Shown: positions 49,562 to 59,101, numbered from the stretch's first letter. The stretch: 64,000 nucleotides of DNA from Mycobacterium sp. DL (GCF_039729195.1 NZ_CP155796.1:5146001-5210000), one strand, 5' to 3'. Notes: generated from the sequence alone by a model not told the origin. Made by a program: numbers and translations.

Positions 49562-50052
49562 CCGCTCAGCGCTTCACGCCACACGGCCAGCTTGTCCTCG
49601 AATCGCAGGGTGTGGGCAGGGCTGGTCGAGGGGAGTGTCGCGTAGCTCAGGGGTTGTTCGACAGCAACGAGTCTGCGGTAGTTCCTCTCCGCGGCCGCGC
49701 CGTTGAACCACACTCGCGAAATCGTCGGATACGTGGTGAACAGATCGCCGAAGTTGTTGGCCACCATGCTGTCCCGTTGCACCGCCGCGTCCAGGCTGCC
49801 GACTCGGCGACACGATCTCAGCACATCCCACACGGCGACGCCGGCTTCCGTCAGGGCCGTGGCCCGATCGTCGTAGGGCGCGGCCGGGTCGAATCCGAAG
49901 AGTTCGGCGGCGATCGGCCAGAACGTGTTGCGCGGATGTGCGTAATACTGCTGCGCGTCCAGCGATGCGACGCCCGGCATGTTGCCCAGTATCAGGATGC
50001 GCGCGCCGGCGGCGATGATCGGCGGGAATCCCTGCAACGTGGGCGGCGTCAT
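49558..50052 (-). CDS. DNA-deoxyinosine / mismatch glycosylase, UDG superfamily
   Basis: The product is 164 residues. Motif 1 reads [20 protein letters not shown] followed by [13 protein letters not shown]. Motif 2 is at [11 protein letters not shown]. This pattern is that of the hypoxanthine-DNA glycosylase family in the uracil glycosylase superfamily. Motif 1 has Asn (G-N-M-P-G) where Ser is usual in the relatives I know. It probably removes deaminated adenine from DNA. Its start is only a few bases from the upstream cyclase frame, so the two divergent genes share a very short promoter region. Confidence 0.8.
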   Translation of the reverse strand: MTPPTLQGFPPIIAAGARILILGNMPGVASLDAQQYYAHPRNTFWPIAAELFGFDPAAPYDDRATALTEAGVAVWDVLRSCRRVGSLDAAVQRDSMVANNFGDLFTTYPTISRVWFNGAAAERNYRRLVAVEQPLSYATLPSTSPAHTLRFEDKLAVWREALSG

Positions 50053-50096
50053 CGCTCATGTCTATCGCACCGACGGGCGCCGTATACCGTGGGCAG

Positions 50097-51212
50097 GTGC
50101 GTGACGACGTCGATCTCGAGACATCAGGACTGCTGGACGGGCTCGAAGGTGAGGCACGGACAGAGCGGGCCGAGTTGATCCACTGGCTTCTGGAGCGGGG
50201 AGTCCGTGCTGAGCAGATCCGCGCCACCCCGGCACCGATGCTGCTGGGCTCCCGGCGCGCCATCGGCGACGACGGCGTGTACGTGTCCGCGTGCGAGGCA
50301 GCGGCCAAAGCCGGCGTCGACCTCGAGCTGTTCGAGCGAATTCAGCGGGCCATGGGGCTGCCCAGGGTCGACGATCCGGACGCCGCGGTGTTTCTGCGTG
50401 CCGACGCCGAGGCGGCGAAGTTCACCCGGGAGTTCCTCGCAGCGGGCATCGATGCCGACGAGCTGGTGCAGATCACCCGGCTCCTCGGCGACGGTCTGGC
50501 CCGGGCGGCTGAGGCGATGCGGTATGCCGCGCTGGCCGCGGTGATGCGGCCGGGCGTAACCGAATTGGAGATCGCGCAGGCGTCCGAGGTTCTCGTCGGC
50601 AACGTCGCGCCGCTGCTGGGGCCGATGATCGAAGAGGTGCTGCTGCTTCAGTTGCGCCACGCGATCGAGACGGAAGCCGTCAATGCCACCGAGCGCGCGG
50701 AAGGGCAGCATCTGCCCGGCGCGCGGATGGTGACGATCGGGTTCGCCGATCTTGTCGGTTTCACCGGGTTGGGTGAAGCGCTTCCACCCGAGGACCTCGA
50801 GCGGCTCTCGCAGCGGCTGGCCGACCTCACCCGCGACGTTGCGGTCGGGCCGGTGCGATTCATCAAGACCATCGGCGACGAGGTGATGCTCGTCAGCCCG
50901 GACCCGGCCCCGCTACTCGACGCGGTTCTGCAGCTGGTCGACGCCGCCGAGAGCGACGACGGGTTCCCGCGGCTGCGTGTCGGCGTCGCGAGCGGCATGG
51001 CGGTGAGCCGGGAGGGGGATTGGTTCGGCAGCCCGGTCAACCTGGCGGCCCGGGTGACCGGTGCGGCACGCCCCGGGTCGGTGCTCGTGGCCGAGGCGAC
51101 CCGCGAGGCGATCGGCGACGACGAGCGGTTCACGTGGTCGTTCGCCGGTGCCAAACACCTCAAGGGCATCAAGCCGGATGTGAAGGCATTCAGGGCGCGA
51201 CGCGCAGAGTGA
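50097..51212 (+). CDS. pH-sensing-type adenylyl cyclase, class III (Rv1264-like)
   Basis: About 371 residues from GTG 50097; an ATG at 50058 is possible but leaves 5 bp to the divergent gene. The N-terminal helical autoinhibitory domain (about 1-195) contains [20 protein letters not shown]. The catalytic domain (about 205-371) keeps metal Asp in [16 protein letters not shown], Lys and Asp in [10 protein letters not shown], and Asn/Arg in [10 protein letters not shown]. Rv1264 is inhibited at neutral and active at acid pH. TATACC at 50083-50088 would make the GTG transcript leaderless. cAMP made here could feed CRP. Confidence 0.9.
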   Translation: MRDDVDLETSGLLDGLEGEARTERAELIHWLLERGVRAEQIRATPAPMLLGSRRAIGDDGVYVSACEAAAKAGVDLELFERIQRAMGLPRVDDPDAAVFLRADAEAAKFTREFLAAGIDADELVQITRLLGDGLARAAEAMRYAALAAVMRPGVTELEIAQASEVLVGNVAPLLGPMIEEVLLLQLRHAIETEAVNATERAEGQHLPGARMVTIGFADLVGFTGLGEALPPEDLERLSQRLADLTRDVAVGPVRFIKTIGDEVMLVSPDPAPLLDAVLQLVDAAESDDGFPRLRVGVASGMAVSREGDWFGSPVNLAARVTGAARPGSVLVAEATREAIGDDERFTWSFAGAKHLKGIKPDVKAFRARRAE

Positions 51213-51221
51213 CGACGGTGA

Positions 51222-53438
51222 TCAGCGCGACGGGGTGAACCCACGCAGCCGCAGGCTGTTGCCGACGACGAACACCGAGCTGAATGCCATTGCGGCACCA
51301 GCGATCATCGGATTCAGCAGCCCCGCGGCGGCGAGCGGCAACGCGGCGACGTTGTAGCCGAACGCCCAGAACAGGTTGCCCTTGATCGTGCTCAGGGTCC
51401 TGCGGGACAACCGGATAGCGTCCGGCACGGCCCGCAGGTCGTCACCGATCAGTGTCAGATCGCTCGCTTCGATCGCCACGTCGGTGCCGCTGCCCATGGC
51501 CAGGCCGAGGTCGGCCTGCGCCAGTGCGGCGGCATCGTTGACGCCGTCGCCGACCATCGCCACCACTCTGCCCTCATTCTGCAGACGTGTGACGGTGTCG
51601 ACCTTGTCCTGTGGCAGCACCCCGGCGATCACCTCGTTGATGCCGACCTGCGCGGCCACGGCGCGAGCGACCGCTGCGTTGTCACCGGTGACCATGATGG
51701 GTGTCAGCCCGAGTCGTTTGAGCAGCGAAACAGCTTCGGCGGAAGTGGGTTTCACCGAATCGGCCACCATCAGCAGCCCGCGGGCCCGGCCGTTCCAGCC
51801 CACGGCGACCACCGTCCGACCCTCGAGTTCGGCGCGCTCCGTGACGTCGGCCAGCCCCTCGGGAATCGTGTACGAACGATCGGCCAGCAGTTGAAGCCGA
51901 CCCAGCAGCACGGGGTGACCGTCGACCGTACCCTCCACGCCAAGGCCCCTGAGGTTGGCGAAAGCATCGACGGCAGGGAGTTCCCCGAGTTTGTCGCGGG
52001 CGCCGGCGGTGATCGCCCGGGCGATGGGGTGCTCCGACGGACTCTCCACTGCGCCGGCGATTCTGAGCACCTCGTCGGGTTGCTCGTCATCGACTGCGAA
52101 CACGTCGAACAGCGTCATCGTCCCTGTCGTCACGGTGCCGGTCTTGTCGACGATCACCGTGTCCACCCGCCGGGTGGACTCCAGCACCTCGGGTCCCTTG
52201 ATCAGGATGCCCAACTGCGCGCCTCGGCCGGTCCCGACCATCAGCGCTGTCGGGGTGGCCAATCCCAGAGCGCAGGGGCACGCGATGATCAGCACCGCTA
52301 CCGCCGCTGTGAACGCCGCGGCGACCGAAACCCCAGTGCCGAGCCAGAATCCCAACGTGGCCACTGACAATGCGATCACGACCGGGACGAACACCGCGGA
52401 GATCCGGTCCGCCAGCCGCTGCGCCTGAGCTTTGCCGTTCTGCGCGTCCTCGACCATCCGGGCCATCTGCGCCAACTGGGTGTCGGCGCCGACACGGCCG
52501 GCCCGCACCACCAGTCGGCCGTCGATGTTCACCGTCGCGCCCACCACGGGATCGCCGGGTGCGACCTCCACCGGCACCGACTCACCGGTGAGCATCGACG
52601 CATCCACCGCCGAACTGCCTTCGACGACAATGCCGTCCGCGGCGATCTTCTCGCCGGGGCGGACCACGAACTCGTCCTCGATCTGCAGTTGCTCGACGGG
52701 GATGCGCCGCTCCGCACCGTCCCGGCGAACCGAGACCTCCTTGGCGCCCATCTCCAGCAGCGCGCGCAGGGCGGTGCCGGCTTGCCGCTTGGCGCGTGCT
52801 TCGAAGTACCGGCCCGCCAGGATGAAGGTGGTCACCCCGGCGGCCGCTTCGAGATAGATGTTGCCGGTGCCGTCGGTGCGGGCGATCGTCAGCTCGAACG
52901 GGTGTGTCATCCCCGGTGTGCCTGCGGTGCCCCAGAACAGCGCAAAAACCGACCAGCCCAGTGCGGCGAGGGTTCCCACCGAGATCAGCGTGTCCATCGT
53001 CGCGGTGCCGTGCCGCAGGTTCGCCCACGCCGCCCGGTGGAACGGCCAGGCGCCCCACACCACGACGGGCGCGGCGAGCGTCAGGGACAGCCACTGCCAG
53101 TTCGTGAACTGCAGGGCGGGGGCCATCGCCATCAGGATCACCGGGATCGACAGGGCAAGGCAGATCAGGAGCCGTTGGCGAAGCGCCGCAGTCGGATCGG
53201 TGGAGGGCCGGTCTTCGGCGCCGGGGGAGGGCTCGGGCAGTCGGGCCTGGTAGCCGGTGGCCTCGACGGTGGCGACGAGTTGTTCGGGGGTGACGTCGTC
53301 ACCGAAACGCACGCGGGCCTTTTCGGTCGCGAAGTTGACGGTGGCGGTCACGGTGTCGAGTTTGTTGAGCTTCTTCTCCACGCGTGCGGCGCACGACGCG
53401 CACGTCATCCCGCCGATCGAGAGTTCGACGGTGTTCAT
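51222..53438 (-). CDS. copA: Copper-exporting P1B-type ATPase
   Basis: The product is 738 residues. An N-terminal heavy-metal domain (about 1-68, [12 protein letters not shown]) is followed by eight helices. TGES ([10 protein letters not shown]), the ion site CPC ([13 protein letters not shown]), phosphorylation DKTGT, the SEHPIA site and [10 protein letters not shown] are all intact. CPC with the downstream Y-N and M-S type residues ([28 protein letters not shown]) points to Cu(I). It pumps copper out of the cytoplasm. It is the last gene of a copZ / 54-residue peptide / copA operon, with a 4-bp ATGA overlap upstream. Confidence 0.93.
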   Translation of the reverse strand: MNTVELSIGGMTCASCAARVEKKLNKLDTVTATVNFATEKARVRFGDDVTPEQLVATVEATGYQARLPEPSPGAEDRPSTDPTAALRQRLLICLALSIPVILMAMAPALQFTNWQWLSLTLAAPVVVWGAWPFHRAAWANLRHGTATMDTLISVGTLAALGWSVFALFWGTAGTPGMTHPFELTIARTDGTGNIYLEAAAGVTTFILAGRYFEARAKRQAGTALRALLEMGAKEVSVRRDGAERRIPVEQLQIEDEFVVRPGEKIAADGIVVEGSSAVDASMLTGESVPVEVAPGDPVVGATVNIDGRLVVRAGRVGADTQLAQMARMVEDAQNGKAQAQRLADRISAVFVPVVIALSVATLGFWLGTGVSVAAAFTAAVAVLIIACPCALGLATPTALMVGTGRGAQLGILIKGPEVLESTRRVDTVIVDKTGTVTTGTMTLFDVFAVDDEQPDEVLRIAGAVESPSEHPIARAITAGARDKLGELPAVDAFANLRGLGVEGTVDGHPVLLGRLQLLADRSYTIPEGLADVTERAELEGRTVVAVGWNGRARGLLMVADSVKPTSAEAVSLLKRLGLTPIMVTGDNAAVARAVAAQVGINEVIAGVLPQDKVDTVTRLQNEGRVVAMVGDGVNDAAALAQADLGLAMGSGTDVAIEASDLTLIGDDLRAVPDAIRLSRRTLSTIKGNLFWAFGYNVAALPLAAAGLLNPMIAGAAMAFSSVFVVGNSLRLRGFTPSR

Positions 53439-53599
53439 CGGAGGTGTCCGTCGTGGGAGGGCTGCTGTTCGCTCGTCACGGTCGGGTGCGGCACCGAGAT
53501 GTCGGGATTGGGGCCGAAGGTTCCGCCGACCCAGACCGCGATGGCGAACACCGCGACGAGCGCGGCGGCGAATGCGGCGATCCTGGCGACGACGGTCAT
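53435..53599 (-). CDS. 54-residue single-pass membrane peptide in the copper operon
   Basis: The frame runs from ATG 53599 to TGA 53435-53437. One helix (about residues 6-27, [21 protein letters not shown]) is followed by a short outward tail rich in His/Pro/Ser ([18 protein letters not shown]). Its stop overlaps the copA start as ATGA and it lies 11 bp after copZ, so it is fixed in the operon between chaperone and pump. I do not recognise a family. A role as a small pump accessory or periplasmic-side copper ligand is inferred from context. Confidence 0.65.
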   Translation of the reverse strand: MTVVARIAAFAAALVAVFAIAVWVGGTFGPNPDISVPHPTVTSEQQPSHDGHLR

Positions 53600-53610
53600 G
53601 GGGGTCTGCG

Positions 53611-53817
53611 TCAGCCTGCCAGCTGGTAGCCGGCTTCTTCCACTGCTGTCCGCACGGCCGTGGCCTCGACGGGCGCGTCGCTGTCGATCGTCACCGTACC
53701 GTTGGAGACGTCGATGGTGACGTCGACGACGCCGGGGATTGCGGAGAGTTCGGCGCGCACCGACGAGGCGCACCCGCCGCAGCTCATGCCGGCGACGGTG
53801 ATGGTCGTGCTGCTCAT
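53611..53817 (-). CDS. copZ: CopZ-type copper chaperone, heavy-metal-associated domain
   Basis: The product is 68 residues, a complete ferredoxin-like HMA domain. The Cu(I) motif is M-S-C-G-G-C-A ([11 protein letters not shown], Cys about 13 and 16). It delivers Cu(I) to the adjacent CopA. It is the first gene of the operon. The operator 53869-53885 lies 52 bp upstream. ATG 53817 has AAGGAACTCC ahead, a weak ribosome site. Confidence 0.9.
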   Translation of the reverse strand: MSSTTITVAGMSCGGCASSVRAELSAIPGVVDVTIDVSNGTVTIDSDAPVEATAVRTAVEEAGYQLAG

Positions 53818-53868
53818 GGAGTTCCTTCCCCGGGGTGGTTCGTGGCGGCCGCGTGACCCATGTGTACC

Positions 53869-53885
53869 ATACCCCCCTAGGGTAT
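53869..53885. promoter_or_regulatory. RicR/CsoR-type copper operator, divergent
   Basis: ATACCC-N5-GGGTAT is a perfect palindrome that contains TACCC-N5-GGGTA, the motif known for the mycobacterial copper repressors RicR and CsoR. It lies between copZ (minus strand) and the DUF305 gene (plus strand), so one site could control both sides. Cu(I) binding to the repressor would release it. No csoR or ricR gene is in the window. Confidence 0.8.
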
Positions 53886-53913
53886 TCAAGTGATGTGAAA
53901 GGAGCATGGACTG

Positions 53914-54555
53914 ATGCGCAGACACAGTGTGCTGGCCGGAGCGGGTGCCGTGGGAGCCACCCTCGTGTTGCTGATGTCGGGGTGCAGCAGCACCGCGACA
54001 GAAGCCGAGGGCGAGCAGAGTACGCAGGACCAGGAGTCGACATCGCAGGCGGCCAGTTCGCACAACGACGTGGATGCGACGTTCGCCCGGGACATGATTC
54101 CCCACCATGAGCAGGCGATCGTGATGAGCGACATCGTGCTGGCCAAGGACGGGATCGACCCACGCGTCAGCGAGCTGGCCGAACAGATCAAGGCGGCGCA
54201 GAATCCCGAGATCGAGACCATGCGGGGCTGGCTCGCACAGTGGGGAACGGACTCGGCACCCTCAGGTCACGAAGGTCACGACATGTCCGGCGAGATGTCG
54301 GGAGACATGTCGGCCCACGAAGAGATGGGCATGATGACCGAACAGCAACTCGAGCAGCTCCGACAGGCGCAGGGCGCCGAGGCGAGCCGGCTCTTCCTCG
54401 ACGGAATGATCGCCCATCACGAGGGCGCGGTGCGGATGGCTCAGACCGAGATCGACGGCGGGCAGTCCGAGGCTGCGCGACAGCTGGCCAACGACATCGT
54501 CGACACCCAGCAGCGCGAGATCGTCGTGATGAAGCAGATCCTCGGCACGCTGTAG
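53914..54555 (+). CDS. DUF305 lipoprotein, copper-binding type
   Basis: The product is 213 residues. Signal peptide with lipobox LMSGC (Cys about 25), acidic linker, then two DUF305 halves with matched motifs: DMIPHHEQAIVMS and GMIAHHEGAVRMAQ. Between them lies a Met/His-rich segment (HEGHDMSGEMSGDMSAHEEM). The His pairs and Met clusters are suited to copper. It is divergent from copZ, shares the copper operator, and has AAAGGAG nine bases ahead of ATG 53914. It likely sequesters or passes copper outside the membrane. Confidence 0.85.
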   Translation: MRRHSVLAGAGAVGATLVLLMSGCSSTATEAEGEQSTQDQESTSQAASSHNDVDATFARDMIPHHEQAIVMSDIVLAKDGIDPRVSELAEQIKAAQNPEIETMRGWLAQWGTDSAPSGHEGHDMSGEMSGDMSAHEEMGMMTEQQLEQLRQAQGAEASRLFLDGMIAHHEGAVRMAQTEIDGGQSEAARQLANDIVDTQQREIVVMKQILGTL

Positions 54556-54558
54556 ATC

Positions 54559-55002
54559 GTGCGAATCCTGGTGCAGCGGGTGACGTTCGCTCGCGTGACG
54601 GTCGCCGGCGGTCTCGGAACCGAGACCGTCGGCGAGATTCGCCCGCAGGGACAGGGGCTTGTCGCACTCGTTGGTGTCACCCACGACGACACCGTCGACA
54701 AGGCGCGACGGCTGGCCGAAAAGGTGTGGCAGCTCAGGATTCTCGACGACGAGAAATCCGCGAGCGATGTCGGCGCGCCGATCCTGGTGGTCAGTCAGTT
54801 CACGCTCTACGGCAACACCGCGAAGGGCCGTCGCCCGACGTGGAACGCCGCGGCGCCGGGGGCGGTCGCCGAACCGTTGGTCGGTGAGTTCGTCGACGCG
54901 CTGACGGTGCTGGGCGCCCCGGTGCAGACCGGGGTGTTCGGTGCGGACATGCAGGTCGAGCTCGTCAACGACGGGCCGGTGACCGTGCTGCTCGAGCTGT
55001 GA
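54559..55002 (+). CDS. dtd: D-aminoacyl-tRNA deacylase
   Basis: The product is 147 residues from GTG 54559. Both active-site motifs are present: [15 protein letters not shown] and [11 protein letters not shown] (N-x-G-P-V-T). DTD removes D-amino acids, and glycine from tRNA-Ala, during translation quality control. It begins 3 bp after the DUF305 lipoprotein stop, so it may be carried on the copper-responsive transcript. This linkage may be accidental. Length is normal and all motifs intact. Confidence 0.93.
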   Translation: MRILVQRVTFARVTVAGGLGTETVGEIRPQGQGLVALVGVTHDDTVDKARRLAEKVWQLRILDDEKSASDVGAPILVVSQFTLYGNTAKGRRPTWNAAAPGAVAEPLVGEFVDALTVLGAPVQTGVFGADMQVELVNDGPVTVLLEL

Positions 55003-55006
55003 CCTA

Positions 55007-55912
55007 CTACTGCGCCGCCGTGATCTGGAACCCCTCCGAGGGCTGCACGATGACAAATCCGTTGCCGTAGAACGACACCTGCACGGCCTCGCCGGAGCCG
55101 CGGCCGATGAGGGCGCCTGCCTTGAAGCTCGTTTTCAGCTGCGTCTGCAGGTTCGCCGACCACGCCACCACCGCCTGGGTGTCGGCGAACGTCGGGGCCT
55201 CGGCCGCGTTGAGCACGACGGGTGGGCCGTCGGTGGTCAGCGCGACCCAACCGCTGCCGCGCAGCGTGGTGTTGAACAGTCCGCCCGTCGCGATGCTGCC
55301 GCCCTTGACCCTCTCGATGTTCCAGTCGAGGCTCGTGGAGAAGGCCAGGACGTTCTTTCCGCTGATCGACAGGCCCGTGTTCGTCAGATTCAGCAGGTGC
55401 ACGTGGTAGGACCGCTCGGCGAGGAAGACGTCGCCCTGGCCGGAGCAGCGCATCAAGGGCAGTCCCTCACCGGTGAGGGCCTTCTTGATGAACTTCGACG
55501 CCCCGCCGCCCTCGAAGGCGAAATCCACGTTGCCCTGGTAGGCCACCATCGATCCCTGCCTGGCCATGAACGGCTCGCCCAGCCGGACCCGGAGCAGCCT
55601 CGAGTTCTGGTTGGCGATCGCCTTGGATTCCTTCTCGCTGAACCGGCCGTCGACCAGGTCACCGCTGATGCCGGCGAATCCGTCGGCTCCGCCGAGCACG
55701 GGCTGCGCCTGGCCGCCCTGGTGCTGGGCCTGGTGCTGGCCGTATCTGCCCGGGTCTGTCGCCGATTCCGTCTGGGGCGCGCCGCCCAGCGGGGCCCTAC
55801 TCACCTGACCTTGGACAGAGACCTGATCGGTCCACTGCTGTCCGTCGAACCACCGGTACTCGTAACGACCCTCGGGGTCGGGCTGCCAACTGCCTTGTCC
55901 AGGTCCTGTCAT
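55007..55912 (-). CDS. DUF2510-AIM24 family protein
   Basis: The product is 301 residues. A short DUF2510 module (about 7-32, GSWQPDPEGRYEYRWFDGQQ) comes first, then a variable linker, then an AIM24/TIGR00266-type beta fold (about 75-300). Recognisable parts are SRLLRVRLGEPFMARQGSMV, AFEGGGASKFIKKAL and FYGNGFVIVQPSEG. AIM24 proteins are membrane-associated in other systems, but a molecular function is not established. It converges on dtd with a 4-bp gap. Confidence 0.82.
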   Translation of the reverse strand: MTGPGQGSWQPDPEGRYEYRWFDGQQWTDQVSVQGQVSRAPLGGAPQTESATDPGRYGQHQAQHQGGQAQPVLGGADGFAGISGDLVDGRFSEKESKAIANQNSRLLRVRLGEPFMARQGSMVAYQGNVDFAFEGGGASKFIKKALTGEGLPLMRCSGQGDVFLAERSYHVHLLNLTNTGLSISGKNVLAFSTSLDWNIERVKGGSIATGGLFNTTLRGSGWVALTTDGPPVVLNAAEAPTFADTQAVVAWSANLQTQLKTSFKAGALIGRGSGEAVQVSFYGNGFVIVQPSEGFQITAAQ

Positions 55913-55985
55913 CGCTGCCTCCTTCGACTTGCACCGGATTCACACACTATGCCGCCCAGCGCCCGCGGGCTGGCATCCTTGGGAG

Positions 55986-56189
55986 ATGGCAAAGGAAATG
56001 GATCGCCAGCGCGCGCAGGGCGCCGTCGCGGTCATCAAACAGCATCCCGGCATGGTGCTGTCCGTGCTGTCGCCCGCCGTCGTTGCGCTCGGCGTGGTCT
56101 GGTGGTTGTTCGGCGCGGGCTGGGCGTTCGTGTTGCTGGTCGCCGGGGTTCTGGGCGCCGGCGCGGCAGTGCTGCTCAAGCGCCGCTGA
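55986..56189 (+). CDS. Small two-helix membrane protein
   Basis: The product is 67 residues from ATG 55986 (MAKEMDRQRAQG). A basic N-terminus precedes two hydrophobic stretches (about 22-40, VLSVLSPAVVALGVVWWLFG, and 42-60) and a Lys/Arg end (LLKRR). It is divergent from the AIM24 gene. I do not recognise it. Codon use looks coding. GTTCG/CGAAC at 56192-56206 just beyond its stop could be a small terminator. Confidence 0.6.
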   Translation: MAKEMDRQRAQGAVAVIKQHPGMVLSVLSPAVVALGVVWWLFGAGWAFVLLVAGVLGAGAAVLLKRR

Positions 56190-56251
56190 CGGTTCGCCAC
56201 TCGAACAGTTTCGCCGGCGGTGAACGCATGCCCACCAGCGCTGCAACGGTG

Positions 56252-56267
56252 TAATCATGTAATCATG
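56252..56267 (+). promoter_or_regulatory. Tandem TAATCATG repeat forming promoter and start of the next gene
   Basis: Two adjacent, perfect 8-bp copies of TAATCATG occupy 56252-56259 and 56260-56267. The second contains the ATG of the downstream gene. The first begins with TAATCA, a good -10 hexamer, seven bases before the ATG, so transcription could begin on the start codon. The repeat could also be an operator for the product. Both readings are inferred. Confidence 0.5.
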
Positions 56268-56840
56268 AGACACCATCCGCACAGCCGTAGGTCGGGCCGC
56301 TCCGGCGGCTGGCAGCAAGCCGACCAACCCGATGCCACAGATGCCGCCGACTGGTTCGCCGGCCGGCTGCCCGAAGGCTGGTTCGCCGGTGACCCCGAGG
56401 TCGTCGTCGACCGGGAGGAGATCACCGTGATCGGCCGACTGCCCGAACCCGAGAGCGCCGAGAGCGACGCTCGCGCATCGGGTCGGGCGGCGCGGTTCCG
56501 GGAGCAGACCCGCGCCGACCGGATGCGCATTGCCGACGAGGCCGAGGCGCGCTACGACCGCAAGGTCGCCTGGGGCGTAGAAATTCCAGCGATCGATTCC
56601 GACTCTCCGCCCGAGCGAATTCTGTTCACCCACATCGCGGTACCGGTGATGACCCGGCTGCGGCAGCCGGAGCGCCAGGTCCTCGACACGCTGGTCGATG
56701 CGGGCGTGGCGCGGTCGCGCTCCGATGCGCTGGCGTGGTCGGTCCGGCTGGTCGGCGAGCACACAGACGAGTGGCTCGGCAAGCTTCGGGACGCCATGCG
56801 CAACGTCGACGACCTGAGGGCCGAGGGCCCGCAGGTCTGA
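56265..56840 (+). CDS. Uncharacterised protein with ribbon-helix-helix-like C-terminus
   Basis: The product is 191 residues from ATG 56265 (MRHHPHSRRSGRSGGWQQ). A basic start is followed by an Asp/Trp/Phe segment (DWFAGRLPEGWFAGDPEVVV), a charged Arg/Glu/Ala-rich helix (about 70-110), and a C-terminal part LDTLVDAGVARSRSDALAWS. That last part resembles the helix-turn-helix of RHH/Arc-type DNA-binding proteins. The function is unknown. A tandem 8-bp repeat covers its start codon, which would suit autoregulation. It converges on the molybdoenzyme gene. Confidence 0.6.
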   Translation: MRHHPHSRRSGRSGGWQQADQPDATDAADWFAGRLPEGWFAGDPEVVVDREEITVIGRLPEPESAESDARASGRAARFREQTRADRMRIADEAEARYDRKVAWGVEIPAIDSDSPPERILFTHIAVPVMTRLRQPERQVLDTLVDAGVARSRSDALAWSVRLVGEHTDEWLGKLRDAMRNVDDLRAEGPQV

Positions 56841-56854
56841 CTGCGGGGTGGTTG

Positions 56855-59035
56855 TCAGCCCACGCGTCGGACGCCGACGTAGGACGAGTTCAGCGCCGAG
56901 GTCTGCGACAGTGGGTCCACCGGCCCGCCGTCGACCAGCAGGTTGCGGTTGACCCCGAACGACTCGGGGGCCGCGCCGCCGCGTGGGTCGAAAACTCTTG
57001 AGCCCCAGCCATGGTCGATGATCACCACGCCGGGCCGGGGTCGCTCGCTCAGCGCGGCATCGAGGTCGATCGCGCCCACCGCCGAGAACACCGAAACCCG
57101 ATCGCCGTTGCTGATGCCCAGCGCGGCGGCGTCCTCGGGGTGGATGAGCACCTCGGTGCCCTTGCCCGCCGGGTGCAGCCCGGGTATCTCGTTGAGCCAG
57201 GAGTTCATCGAGTGCCGGTGCCGCCGGTTGGCCAGCTGGAACGGATAGCCTGCGGGGGCCTCGACAGGAGGTTCGGCCAGGAGTTCGGTTGTCCGCGCGA
57301 CGAATTCGGGCGGCGCCACGTGTACCTTCTTGTCGGGCGTGCGCAGCGCTTCCTTGAAGTGCCCGAATTCCCGCGGGCCCAGCACCCAGCCGTGCGGATG
57401 CGCGAGCACATCGCGCCATCTGATCCTGCGGCCGTTGAACTTCCGGCCGGTGGCGAGCACAAGGCGGTCGATCCAGTGCGGAGTGAACTCCAGTCGCGGT
57501 GTGCCCGTCAGAGCGGCGGCCCGACGGGTGGCGGTGATGAAGCTGTTGAAACCCTTGGCGCGGAACAGCGGTTTGCCCATCGCGATCGCGAGGTCGACGA
57601 AGATCCGCCACTCCTGGCGTGCGCCCGGGGGTGGCTCGACGGCTTTGGCGCCGTACTGCAGATAGGGCTCGTCGTGCATGTTGCTGGTGAACGCCAGCAG
57701 ATCATCGCGTTCGAGCCAGTGCACCGCGGGCAGCAACCAGTGCGCGTGGCGATGGCTTTCGCGTTGCACGAAGTCGATCACCACCAGCAGGTCCAGTTGC
57801 GACAGCGCCTCGTCGAGCCTGGCCCCATCGGGTCCGGACACCACGGGATTGCCACAGTTGATCAGCATCGCCCGGATCTGGCCTGGTCCGGGTGTGGTGA
57901 TCTCGTCGGGGAGTTCGGACAGCGCGTGGGCTCCGGCCACCATCTCGCGACCCGACAGTCGGTTGCGGTGCGGGCTCGTCTTGACCATGCCGGACATCCG
58001 GATCGCGTCGACGTAACCGGGCTCGTACCGTCGGCCACCGGGGCGGTCCATCCGTCCGGTGATCACATTGAGCACGTGGCCGAGCCATTCCGCGACGGTG
58101 CCGGTCAGGTGCATCGACACTCCCGTGCGGGTCACTACCATCGCGCGTTCGGCAGATGCGAACTCCCTTGCCACGTCGACGATCTGAGCGCTGTCGAGGT
58201 CGCACCGCCGCGCAAGGTCGTTGATGTCGGCGTCGGCGACGAGGGTCCGCAGCTCCGCCACGCCGGTGGCGAGTTCGGCGCAGTCCTGCCGGTGCTCGAG
58301 GCCCTCGTCGAGGATCACCTTGACCATCGCGAGCAGCAGGGCCCAGTCCTGGCCCGGCCGCACCGCCAGGTGACGGTCGGCCTTCTCTGCGGATTCGGTG
58401 AGCAGTGGGTCGACGACGACGATCGTGGCGCCCTGCCCCTGGCGAGCCAGTGCGCGTCGCCACCCACCGGGCACAGTCTCCAGCCAGTTCCACGCGCTGA
58501 CTGCGGGGTTGGTGCCGATGAGCAGGAAGTAGTCGCAGTTGTCGATATCGGAGACCGGTGCCATCAGAATCGACCCGTACATGGCCGCCGCCACCACGTG
58601 CATCGCGTTCTGGTCGATCGAGCCGACGAAGTACCGACTGTGGGTGCCGATCGCGTCCAGCCAGCCGTTCATGAAGATGATGTTGGACGACGAGAAGCCG
58701 GACGGATTTCCGTAGTACACGCCGACAGCGTCCGGGCAGTCGGCGTCGATGACGGCGTTCATCCGGGCCGCGATGTCGGCGATCGCCTCCTCCCACGTCG
58801 CTTCGACGTAGGACTCGCCCACCCGGCGCATCGGATTGAGGATCCGCCTCGGATGCTCGACGAGTCGACCGGCGGTGCGACCCTTGGCGCAGAAGTCGTG
58901 CCAGGTGTGCGGGTTCTGCTTGTCGGCGGAGATCTTCACCACCCGGTTGTTCTGCACCGTCACGTCGACACCGCACGAGGCCAGGCAGTACCTGCAGAAC
59001 GTGTGAACCGTCCTCGGGTCCGACTCGGGGCTCAT
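56855..59035 (-). CDS. Molybdopterin-dependent oxidoreductase, formate dehydrogenase-like
   Basis: The product is 726 residues. The N-terminal 4Fe-4S site is C-x2-C-x3-C with a distal Cys (FCRYCLASCGVDV, FCAKGRTAG). The large bis-MGD domain includes GVYYGNPSGFSSSNIIFMNG and LLIGTNPAVSAWNWLE, and the C-terminal MGD-binding barrel starts near 595 (PFQLANRRHRHSMNSWLNEI). At the usual metal-ligand position the sequence reads VGSIDQNAMHVVAAA, with no Cys or Sec. The substrate is unknown. No electron-transfer subunits flank it. No Tat signal is present, so it is cytoplasmic. Confidence 0.82.
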   Translation of the reverse strand: MSPESDPRTVHTFCRYCLASCGVDVTVQNNRVVKISADKQNPHTWHDFCAKGRTAGRLVEHPRRILNPMRRVGESYVEATWEEAIADIAARMNAVIDADCPDAVGVYYGNPSGFSSSNIIFMNGWLDAIGTHSRYFVGSIDQNAMHVVAAAMYGSILMAPVSDIDNCDYFLLIGTNPAVSAWNWLETVPGGWRRALARQGQGATIVVVDPLLTESAEKADRHLAVRPGQDWALLLAMVKVILDEGLEHRQDCAELATGVAELRTLVADADINDLARRCDLDSAQIVDVAREFASAERAMVVTRTGVSMHLTGTVAEWLGHVLNVITGRMDRPGGRRYEPGYVDAIRMSGMVKTSPHRNRLSGREMVAGAHALSELPDEITTPGPGQIRAMLINCGNPVVSGPDGARLDEALSQLDLLVVIDFVQRESHRHAHWLLPAVHWLERDDLLAFTSNMHDEPYLQYGAKAVEPPPGARQEWRIFVDLAIAMGKPLFRAKGFNSFITATRRAAALTGTPRLEFTPHWIDRLVLATGRKFNGRRIRWRDVLAHPHGWVLGPREFGHFKEALRTPDKKVHVAPPEFVARTTELLAEPPVEAPAGYPFQLANRRHRHSMNSWLNEIPGLHPAGKGTEVLIHPEDAAALGISNGDRVSVFSAVGAIDLDAALSERPRPGVVIIDHGWGSRVFDPRGGAAPESFGVNRNLLVDGGPVDPLSQTSALNSSYVGVRRVG

Positions 59036-59101
59036 GACGCCATCCTGCCCGACACCGTCGGCGAGATCCGCCGATCGTCATTGAGCACAACGCTTATGGA
59101 C

